From: Saccoglossus kowalevskii | Lineage: Eukaryota > Hemichordata > Enteropneusta > Harrimaniidae | Length of the DNA stretch: 26,624 bases | Direction: 5' to 3' | Assembly (NCBI RefSeq): GCF_000003605.2 | Contig: NW_003126365.1 | Location: forward strand, 1-26,624 | Shown: piece by piece, positions 12,501 through 24,500 of the stretch | Layout: each line of letters begins with the position of its first letter | Numbering within the stretch: the first letter of the stretch is position 1 | Notes under the pieces: generated by a model | Seen by the model: only the letters and a program-made list of their open reading frames with translations | What the model was told of the DNA's origin: nothing | Databases searched by the model: none | Translations under genes and position numbers: made by a program

Positions 12501-15500
12501 AATAGCTTATGAAAAGACTAGTGAGACTGTTGAAGATGAGGTTAAATCAGATGATAACGCCAGTGAGTCAGTTGAATATGAGGTTAAACCAGATGATAAA
12601 ACCAGTGACACAACTGAAGATACGGTTCAACCAGATGATGGAAGTGAGGGTGATGTCTCAGGTAAAATCAGTGACACTGAAGAAGTGAAACCAGAACTGG
12701 AAGAATATAAGCCCAGTGTTAATGCTGAAGTGGTTGTACCTGAACCTACAGACACAATAGTTGAAGAACAAATTATCACTGAAGCACCAGACAAGCAAAC
12801 TGATGCAGGTGATGAAACCACACCAACCGAAAAAGTAATTGATGCAGATGATAAAACCACACCAACTGAAGAATTAATTGTTGTTGAAAAGGAAATTACT
12901 TCATCTGCATCACCAAAATTTAGCACAAAAAGTGACTCTGGTACAAGCAGTGATGAGGAAAAAGCAAAGGAAACCGAAAAAGGCAGCGAGTCAAAATCGC
13001 CTCTTAAAACGACTTTTAGAAAGAAAAGTTCATCAAGCTCGTCTTCAAAAAGTTCAAAATCTTCTCATTCAAGCTCATCAAGCAGTGAAGAGGAGTTATC
13101 AGATGATGATAAGGATTCAAGAAAACCGACAAAAGAAATAGAAACACCCAAAGAACAAGATGTAGCTGATGAAAAGACCAGTGAGACTGTTGAAGATGAG
13201 GTTAAACCAGATGATAAAGCTAGTGACACAATTGAAGATAAGGTTAAACCAGATGATGGTAGTGAGGGTTATGTCTCAGGTAAAATCAGTGACACTGAAG
13301 AAGTGAAACCAGACCGGGAAGAAGATCAGCATATAGATAATGCTGAAGTGGTTGTACCTGAACCTACAGAAACAATTGTTGAAGAACAAATTATTACTGA
13401 AACACCAGAAAAAGAAACTGATGCAGGTGATAAAACCACACCAACTGAAGAGGTAATTGTTGTTGAAAAGAAAATTATTTCATCTGCATCACCAACATTT
13501 AGCACAAAAAGTGATTCTGGTACAAGCAGTGATGAGGAAAAGGCAATGGAAACTGAAGAAGGCAGCGAGTCAAAATCGCCTCTTAAAAGGATTTTTAGAA
13601 AGAAAAGTTCATCAAGCTCGTCTTCAAAAAGTTCAAAATCTTCTCATTCAAGCTCATCAAGCAGTGACGAGGAGTCAACAGATGATGATAAGGATTCAAG
13701 AAAACCAACTAAAGAACCAGAAACACCCGAAGAACAAGAAATAGCTGATGAAAAGACTAGTGAGACTGTTGAAGATGAGGTTAAATCAGATGATAAAACC
13801 AGTGACACAACTGAAGATAAGGTTCAACCAGATGATGGAAGTGAGGGTGATGTCTCAGGTAAAATCAGTGACACTGAAGAAGTGAAACCAGAACTGGAAG
13901 AAGATAAGCACGGTGACAATGCTGAAGTGGTCGTACCTGAACCTACAGACACAATAGTTGAAGAACAAATTATCACTGAAGCACCAGACAAGCAAACTGA
14001 TGCAGGTGATGAAACCACACCAACCGAAAAAGTAATTGATGCAGGTGATAAAACCACACCAACTGAAGAGTTAATTGTTGTTGAAAAGGAAATTACTTCA
14101 TCTGCATCACCAAAATTTAGCACAAAAAGTGACTCTGGTACAAGCAGTGATGAGGAAAAAGCAAAGGAAACTGAAGAAGGCAGCGAGTCAAAATCGCCTC
14201 TTAAAAGGATTTTTAGAAAGAAAAGTTCATCAAGCTCGTCTTCAAAAAGTTCAAAATCTTCTCATTCAAGCTCATCAAGCAGTGACGAGGAGTCAACAGA
14301 TGATGATAAGGATTCAAGAAAACCAACAAAAGAAATAGAAACACCCAAAGAACAAGATGTAGCTGATGAAAAGACCAGTAAGACTGTTGAAGATGAGGTT
14401 AAACCAGATGATAAAGCTAGTGACACAATTGAAGATAAGGTTAAACCAGATGATGGTAGTGAGGGTGATGTCTCAGGTAAAATCAGTGACACTGAAGAAG
14501 TGAAACCAGAACTGGAAGAAGATAAGCCCGGTGACAATGCTGAAGTGGTTGTACCTGAACCTACAGACACAATAGTTGAAGAACAAATTATCACTGAAGC
14601 ACCAGACAAGCAAACTGATGCAGGTGATGAAACCACACCAACCGAAAAAGTAATTGATGCAGGTGATAAAACCACACCAACTGAAGAGTTAATTGTTGTT
14701 GAAAAGGAAATTACTTCATCTGCATCACCAAAATTTAGCACAAAAAGCGACTCTGGTACAAGCAGTGATGAAGAAAAAGCAAAGGAAACTGAAGAAGGCA
14801 GCGAGTCAAAATCGCCTCTTAAAAGGATTTTTAGAAAGAAAAGTTCATCAAGCTCGTCTTCAAAAAGTTCAAAATCTTCTCATTCAAGCTCATCAAGCAG
14901 TGACGAGGAGTCAACAGATGATGATAAGGATTCAAGAAAACCAACAAAAGAAATAGAAACACCCAAAGAACAAGATGTAGCTGATGAAAAGACCAGTAAG
15001 ACTGTTGAAGATGAGGTTAAACCAGATGATAAAGCTAGTGACACAATTGAAGATAAGGTTAAACCAGATGATGGTAGTGAGGGTGATGTCTCAGGTAAAA
15101 TCAGTGACACTGAAGAAGTGAAACCAGACCTGGAAGAAGATCAGCATATAGATAATGCTGAAGTGGTTGTACCTGAACCTACAGAAACAATTGTTGAAGA
15201 ACAAATTATTACTGAAACACCAGAAAAAGAAACTGATGCAGGTGATAAAACCACACCAACTGAAGAGGTAATTGTTGTTGAAAAGAAAATTGTTTCATCT
15301 GCATCACCAACATTTAGCACAAAAAGTGATTCTGGTACAAGCAGTGATGAGGAAAAGGCAAAGGAAACTGAAGAAGGCAGCGAGTCAAAATCGCCTCTTA
15401 AAAGGATTTTTAGAAAGAAAAGTTCATCAAGCTCGTCTTCAAAAAGTTCCAAATCTTCTCATTCCAGCTCATCAAGCAGTGATAAGGAGTCAACAGATGA

Positions 15501-18500
15501 TGATAAGGATTCAAGAAAACCAACTAAAGAACCAGAAACACCCGAAGAACAAGATATAGCTTATGAAAAGACTAGTGAGACTGTTGAAGATGAGGTTAAA
15601 TCAGATGATAATGCCAGTGAGTCAGTTGAATATGAGGTTAAACCAGATGATAAAACCAGTGACACAACTGAAGATACGGTTCAACCGGATGATGGAAGTG
15701 AGGGTGATGTCTCAGGTAAAATCAGTGACACTGAAGAAGTGAAACCAGAACTGGAAGAATATAAGCCCAGTGTTAATGCTGAAGTGGTTGTACCTGAACC
15801 TACAGACACAATAGTTGAAGAACAAATTATCACTGAAGCACCAGACAAGCAAACTGATGCAGGTGATGAAACCACACCAACCGAAAAAGTAATTGATGCA
15901 GATGATAAAACCACACCAACTGAAGAATTAATTGTTGTTGAAAAGGAAATTACTTCATCTGCATCACCAAAATTTAGCACAAAAAGTGACTCTGGTACAA
16001 GCAGTGATGAGGAAAAAGCAAAGGAAACCGAAAAAGGCAGCGAGTCAAAATCGCCTCTTAAAAGGATTTTTAGAAAGAAAAGTTCATCAAGCTCGTCTTC
16101 AAAATGTTCAAAATCTTCTCATTCAAGCTCATCAAGCAGTGACGAGGAGTTATCAGATGATGATAAGGATTCAAGAAAACCAACAAAAGAAATAGAAACA
16201 CCCAAAGAACAAGATGTAGCTGATGAAAAGACCAGTGAGACTGTTGAAGATGAGGTTAAACCAGATGATAAAGCTAGTGACACAATTGAAGATAAGGTTA
16301 AACCAGATGATGGTAGTGAGGGTGATGTCTCAGGTAAAATCAGTGACACTGAAGAAGTGAAACCAGACCTGGAAGAAGATCAGCATATAGATAATGCTGA
16401 AGTGGTTGTACCTGAACCTACAGAAACAATTGTTGAAGAACAAATTATTACTGAAACACCAGAAAAAGAAACTGATGCAGGTGATAAAACCACACCAACT
16501 GAAGAGGTAATTGTTGTTGAAAAGGAAATTATTTCATCTGCATCACCAACATTTAGCGCAAAAAGTGATTCTGGTACAAGCAGTGATGAGGAAAAGGCAA
16601 AAGAAAGTGAAGAAGACAGCGAGTCAAAATCGCCTGTTAAAAGGTTTTTCAGAAAAAAAAGTTCATCAAGCTCTTCTTCAGAGAGTTCTAAATCTTCTCA
16701 TTCAAGCTCATCAAGCAGTGACGAGGAGTCAACAGATGATGATAAGGATTCAAGAAAACCAACTAAAGAACCAGAAACACCCGAAGAACAAGATGTAGCT
16801 GATGAGAAGACTAGTGAGACTGTTGAAGATGAGGTTAAATCAGATGATAAAACCAGTGACACAACTGAAGATAAGGTTCAACCAGATGATGGAAGTGAGT
16901 GTGATGTCTCAGGTAAAATCAGTGACACTGAAGAAGTGAAACCAGAACTGGAAGAAGATAAGCCCGGGGACAATGCTCAAGTGGTTGTACCTGAACCTAC
17001 AGACACAATAGTTGAAGAACAAATTATCACTGAAGCACCAGACAAGCAACTGATGCAGGTGATGAAACCACACCAACCGAAAAAGTAATTGATGCAGGTG
17101 ATAAAACCAAACCCATTGAAGAATTAATTGTTGTGAAAAGGAAATTACTTCATCTGCATCACCAAAATTTAGCACAAAAAGTGACTCTGGTACAAGCAGT
17201 GATGAGGAAAAAGCAAAGGAAACCGAAAAAGGCAGCGAGTCAAAATCGCCTCTTAAAAGGATTTTTAGAAAGAAAAGTTCATCAAGCTCGTCTTCAAAAA
17301 GTTCAAAATCTTCTCATTCAAGCTCATCAAGCAGTGACGAGGAGTTATCAGATGATGATAAGGATTCAAGAAAACCGACAAAAGAAATAGAAACACCCAA
17401 AGAACAAGATGTAGCTGATGAAAAGACCAGTGAGACTGTTGAAGATGAGGTTAAACCAGATGATAAAGCAAGTGACACAATTGAAGATAAGGTTAAACCA
17501 GATGATGGTAGTGAGGGTGATGTCTCAGGTAAAATCAGTGACACTGAAGAAGTGAAACCAGACCTGGAAGAAGATCAGCATATAGATAATGCTGAAGTGG
17601 TTGTACCTGAACCTACAGAAACAATTGTTGAAGAACAAATTATTACTGAAACACCAGAAAAAGAAACTGATGCAGGTGATAAAACCACACCAACTGAAGA
17701 GGTAATTGTTGTTGAAAAGGAAATTATTTCATCTGCATCACCAACATTTAGCGCAAAAAGTGATTCTGGTACAAGCAGTGATGAGGAAAAGGCAAAAGAA
17801 AGTGAAGAAGACAGCGAGTCAAAATCGCCTGTTAACAGGTTTTTCAGAAAAAAAAGTTCATCAAGCTCTTCTTCAGAGAGTTCTAAATCTTCTCATTCAA
17901 GCTCATCAAGCAGTGACGAGGAGTCAACAGATGATGATAAGGATTCAAGAAAACCAACTAAAGAACCAGAAACACCCGAAGAACAAGATGTAGCTGATGA
18001 GAAGACTAGTGAGACTGTTGAAGATGAGGTTAAATCAGATGATAAAACCAGTGACACAACTGAAGATAAGGTTCAACCAGATGATGGAAGTGAGGGTGAT
18101 GTCTCAGGTAAAATCAGTGACACTGAAGAAGTGAAACCAGAACTGGAAGAAAATAAGCCCAGTGTTAATGCTGAAGTGGTTGTACCTGAACCTACAGACA
18201 CAATAGTTGAAGAACAAACTATCACTGAAGCACCAGACAAGCAAACTGATGCAGGTGATGAAACCACACCAACCGAAAAAGTAATTGATGCAGATGATAA
18301 AACCACACCAACTGAAGAATTAATTGTTGTTGAAAAGGAAATTACTTCATCTGCGTCACCAAAATTTAGCACAAAAAGTGACTCTGGTACAAGCAGTGAT
18401 GAGGAAAAAGCAAAGGAAACCGAAAAAGGCAGCGAGTCAAAATCGCCTCTTAAAAGGATTTTTAGAAAGAAAAGTTCATCAAGCTCGTCTTCAAAAAGTT

Positions 18501-21500
18501 CAAAATCTTCTCATTCAAGCTCATCAAGCAGTGACGAGGAGTTATCAGATGATGATAAGGATTCAAGAAAACCGACAAAAGAAATAGAAACACCCAAAGA
18601 ACAAGATGTAGCTGATGAAAAGACCAGTGAGACTGTTGAAGATGAGGTTAAACCAGATGATAAAGCTAGTGACACAATTGAAGATAAGGTTAAACCAGAT
18701 GATGGTAGTGAGGGTGATGTCTCAGGTAAAATCAGTGACACTGAAGAAGTGAAACCAGACCTGGAAGAAGATCAGCATATAGATAATGCTGAAGTGGTTG
18801 TACCTGAACCTACAGAAACAATTGTTGAAGAACAAATTATTACTGAAACACCAGAAAAAGAAACTGATGCAGGTGATAAAACCACACCAACTGAAGAGGT
18901 AATTGTTGTTGAAAAGGAAATTATTTCATCTGCATCACCAACATTTAGCGCAAAAAGTGATTCTGGTACAAGCAGTGATGAGGAAAAGGCAAAAGAAAGT
19001 GAAGAAGACAGCGAGTCAAAATCGCCTGTTAAAAGGTTTTTCAGAAAAAAAAGTTCATCAAGCTCTTCTTCAGAGAGTTCTAAATCTTCTCATTCAAGCT
19101 CATCAAGCAGTGACGAGGAGTCAACAGATGATGATAAGGATTCAAGAAAACCAACTAAAGAACCAGAAACACCCGAAGAACAAGATGTAGCTGATGAGAA
19201 GACTAGTGAGACTGTTGAAGATGAGGTTAAATCAGATGATAACGCCAGTGAGTCAGTTGAATATGAGGTTAAACCAGATGATAAAACCAGTGACACAACT
19301 GAAGATAAGGTTCAATCAGATGATGGAAGTGAGGGTGATATCTCAGGTAAAATCAGTGACACTGAAGAAGTGAAACCAGAACTGGAAGAAGATAAGCCCG
19401 GTGATAATGCTGAAGTGGTTGTACCTGAACCTACAGACACAATAGTTGAAGAACAAATTAAAACTGAAGCACCAGACAAGCAAACTGATGCAGGTGATGA
19501 AACCACACCAACCGAAAAAGTAATTGATGCAGGTGATAAAACCACACCAACTGAAGAGTTAATTGTTGTTGAAAAGGAAATTACTTCATCTGCATCACCA
19601 AAATTTAGCACAAAAAGTGACTCTGGTACAAGCAGTGATGAAGAAAAAGCAAAGGAAACTGAAGAAGGCAGCGAGTCAAAATCGCCTCTTAAAAGGATTT
19701 TTAGAAAGAAAAGTTCATCAAGCTCGTCTTCAAAAAGGTCAAAATCTTTTCATTCAAGCTCATCAAGCAGTGACGAGGAGTCAACAGATGATGATAAGGA
19801 TTCAAGAAAACCAACAAAAGAAATAGAAACACCCAAAGAACAAGATGTAGCTGATGAAAAGACCAGTGAGACTGTTGAAGATGAGGTTAAACCAGATGAT
19901 AAAGCTAGTGACACAATTGAAGATAAGGTTAAACCAGATGATGGTAGTGAGGGTGATGTCTCAGGTAAAATCAGTGACACTGAAGAAGTGAAACCAGAAC
20001 TGGAAGAAGATCAGCATATAGATAATGCTGAAGTGGTTGTACCTGAACCTACAGAAACAATTGTTGAAGAACAAACTATTACTCAAACACCAGAAAAAGA
20101 AACTGATGCAGGTGATAAAACCACACTAACTGAAGAAGTAATTGTTGTTGAAAAGGAAATTATTTCATCTGCATCACCAAAATTTAGCAAGAAAAGTGAC
20201 TCCAGTACAAGCAGTGATGATGAAAAAACAAAGAAAACTGAAGAGGGCAGCAAGTCAAAATCGCCTCTTAAAAGGATTTTTAGAAAGAAAAGTTCATCAA
20301 GCTCGTCTTCAAAAAGTTCAAAATCTTCTCATTCCAGCTCATCAAGCAGTGACAAGGAGTCAACAGATGATAAGGATTCAAGAAAACCAACTAAAGAACC
20401 AGAAGCACCCGAAGAACAAGAAGTAGCTGATGAAAAGACTAGTGAGACTGTTGAAGATGAGGTTAAATCAGATGATAACGCCAGTGAGTCAGTTGAATAT
20501 GAGGTTAAACCAGATGATAAAACCAGTGACACAACTGAAGATACGGTTCAACCAGATGATGGAAGTGAGGGTGATGTCTCAGGTAAAATCAGTGACACTG
20601 AAGAAGTGAAACCAGAACTGGAAGAATATAAGCCCAGTGTTAATGCTGAAGTGGTTGTACCTGAACCTACAGAAACAATTGTTGAAGAACAAATTATTAC
20701 TGAAACACCAGAAAAAGAAACTGATGCAGGTGATAAAACCACACCAACTGAAGAGGTAATTGTTGTTGAAAAGGAAATTATTTCATCTGCATCACCAACA
20801 TTTAGCACAAAAAGTGATTCTGGTACAAGCAGTGATGAGGAAAAGGCAAAAGAAAGTGAAGAAGACAGCGAGTCAAAATCGCCTGTTAAAAGGTTTTTCA
20901 GAAAAAAAAGTTCATCAAGCTCTTCTTCAGAGAGTTCTAAATCTTCTCATTCAAGCTCATCAAGCAGTGACGAGGAGTCAACAGATGATGATAAGGATTC
21001 AAGAAAACCAACTAAAGAACCAGAAACACCCGAAGAACAAGATGTAGCTGATGAGAAGACTAGTGAGACTGTTGAAGATGAGGTTAAATCAGATGATAAA
21101 ACCAGTGACACAACTGAAGATAAGGTTCAACCAGATGATGGAAGTGAGGGTGATGTCTCAGGTAAAATCAGTGACACTGAAGAAGTGAAACCAGAACTGG
21201 AAGAAGATAAGTCCGGGGACAATGCTGAAGTGGTTGTACCTGAACCTACAGACACAATAGTTGAAGAACAAATTATCACTGAAGCACCAGACAAGCAAAC
21301 TGATGCAGGTGATGAAACCACACCAACCGAAAAAGTAATTGATGCAGGTGATAAAACCACACCAACTGAAGAGTTAATTGTTGTTGAAAAGGAAATTACT
21401 TCATCTGCATCACCAAAATTTAGCACAAAAAGCGACTCTGGTACAAGCAGTGATGAAGAAAAAGCAAAGGAAACTGAAGAAGGCAGCGAGTCAAAATCGC

Positions 21501-24500
21501 CTCTTAAAAGGATTTTTAGAAAGAAAAGTTCATCAAGCTCATCTTCAAAAAGTTCAAAATCTTTTCATTCAAGCTCATCAAGCAGTGATGAGGAGTCAAC
21601 AGATGATGATAAGGATTCAAGAAAACCAACAAAAGAAATAGAAACACCCAAAGAACAAGATGTAGCTGATGAAAAGACCAGTGAGACTGTTGAAGATGAG
21701 GTTAAACCAGATGATAAAGCTAGTGACACAATTGAAGATAAGGTTAAACCAGATGATGGTAGTGAGGGTGATGTCTCAGGTAAAATCAGTGACACTGAAG
21801 AAGTGAAACCAGAACTGGAAGAATATAAGCCCAGTGTTAATGCTGAAGTGGTTGTACCTGAACCTACAGACACAATAGTTGAAGAACAAATTATCACTGA
21901 AGCACCAGACAAGCAAACTGATGCAGGTGATGAAACCACACCAACCGAAAAAGTAATTGATGCAGATGATAAAACCACACCAACTGAAGAATTAATTGTT
22001 GTTGAAAAGGAAATTACTTCATCTGCATCACCAAAATTTAGCACAAAAAGTGACTCTGGTACAAGCAGTGATGAGGAAAAAGCAAAGGAAACCGAAAAAG
22101 GCAGCGAGTCAAAATCGCCTCTTAAAACGACTTTTAGAAAGAAAAGTTCATCAAGCTCGTCTTCAAAAAGTTCAAAATCTTCTCATTCAAGCTCATCAAG
22201 CAGTGAAGAGGAGTTATCAGATGATGATAAGGATTCAAGAAAACCGACAAAAGAAATAGAAACACCCAAAGAACAAGATGTAGCTGATGAAAAGACCAGT
22301 GAGACTGTTGAAGATGAGGTTAAACCAGATGATAAAGCTAGTGACACAATTGAAGATAAGGTTAAACCAGATGATGGTAGTGAGGGTGATGTCTCAGGTA
22401 AACTCAGTGACACTGAAGAAGTGAAACCAGACCTGGAAGAAGATCAGCATATAGATAATGCTGAAGTGGTTGTACCTGAACCTACAGAAACAATTGTTGA
22501 AGAACAAATTATTACTGAAACACCAGAAAAAGTAATTGATGCAGGTGATACAACCACACCAACTGAGGAGGTAATTGTTGTTGAAAAGGAAATTATTTCA
22601 TCTGCATCACCAACATTTAGCACAAAAAGTGATTCTGGTACAAGCAGTGATGAGGAAAAGGCAAAAGAAAGTGAAGAAGACAGCGAGTCAAAATCGCCTG
22701 TTAAAAGGTTTTTCAGAAAAAAAAGTTCATCAAGCTCTTCTTCAGAGAGTTCTAAATCTTCTCATTCAAGCTCATCAAGCAGTGACGAGGAGTCAACAGA
22801 TGATGATAAGGATTCAAGAAAACCAACTAAAGAACCAGAAACACCCGAAGAACAAGAAATAGCTGATGAAAAGACTAGTGAGACTGTTGAAGATGAGGTT
22901 AAATCAGATGATAAAACCAGTGACACAACTGAAGATAAGGTTCAACCAGATGATGGAAGTGAGGGTGATGTCTCAGGTAAAATCAGTGACACTGAAGAAG
23001 TGAAACCAGAACTGGAAGAAGATAAGCACGGTGACAATGCTGAAGTGGTCGTACCTGAACCTACAGACACAATAGTTGAAGAACAAATTATCACTGAAGC
23101 ACCAGACAAGCAAACTGATGCAGGTGATGAAACCACACCAACCGAAAAAGTAATTGATGCAGGTGATAAAACCACACCAACTGAAGAGTTAATTGTTGTT
23201 GAAAAGGAAATTACTTCATCTGCATCACCAAAATTTAGCACAAAATGCGACTCTGGTACAAGCAGTGATGAAGAAAAAGCAAAGGAAACTGAAGAAGGCA
23301 GCGAGTCAAAATCGCCTCTTAAAAGGATTTTTAGAAAGAAAAGTTCATCAAGCTCGTCTTCAAAAAGTTCAAAATCTTCTCATTCAAGCTCATCAAGCAG
23401 TGACGAGGAGTCAACAGATGATGATAAGGATTCAAGAAAACCAACAAAAGAAATAGAAACACCCAAAGAACAAGATGTAGCTGATGAAAAGACCAGTGAG
23501 ACTGTTGAAGATGAGGTTAAACCAGATGAAAAAGCTAGTGACACAATTGAAGATAAAGTTAAACCAGATGATGGTAGTGAGGGTGATGTCTCAGGTAAAA
23601 TCAGTGACACTGAAGAAGTGAAACCAGACCTGGAAGAAGATCAGCATATAGATAATGCTGAAGTGGTTGTACCTGAACCTACAGAAACAATTGTTGAAGA
23701 ACAAACTATTACTCAAACACCAGAAAAAGAAACTGATGCAGGTGATAAAACCATACTAACTGAAGAAGTAATTGTTTTTGAAAAGGAAATTATTTCATCT
23801 GCATCACCAACATTTGGCACGAAAAGTGACTCCAGTACAAGCAGTGATGATGAAAAAACAAAGAAAACTGAAGAGGGCAGCGAGTCAAAATCGCCTGTTA
23901 AAAGATTTTTCAGAAAAAAAAGTTCATCAAGCTCGTCTTCAAAAAGTTCCAAATCTTCTCATTCAAGCTCATCAAGCAGTGACAAGGAGTCAACAGATGA
24001 TGATGAGGATTCAAGAAAACCAACTAAAGAACCAGAAACACCCGAAGAACAAGAAATAGCTGATGAAAAGACTAGTGAGACTGTTGAAGATGAGGTTAAA
24101 TCAGATGATAACGCCAGTGAGTCAGTTGAATATGAGGTTAAACCAGATGATAAAACCAGTGACACAACTGAAGATAAGGTTCAATCAGATGATGGAAGTG
24201 AGGGTGATATCTCAGGTAAAATCAGTGACACTGAAGAAGTGAAACCAGAACTGGAAGAAGATAAGCCCGGTGATAATGCTGAAGTGGTTGTACCTGAACC
24301 TACAGACACAATAGTTGAAGAACAAATTAAAACTGAAGCACCAGACAAGCAAACTGATGCAGGTGATGAAACCACACCAACCGAAAAAGTAATTGATGCA
24401 GGTGATAAAACCACACCAACTGAAGAGTTAATTGTTGTTGAAAAGGAAATTACTTCATCTGCATCACCAAAATTTAGCACAAAAAGTGACTCTGGTACAA

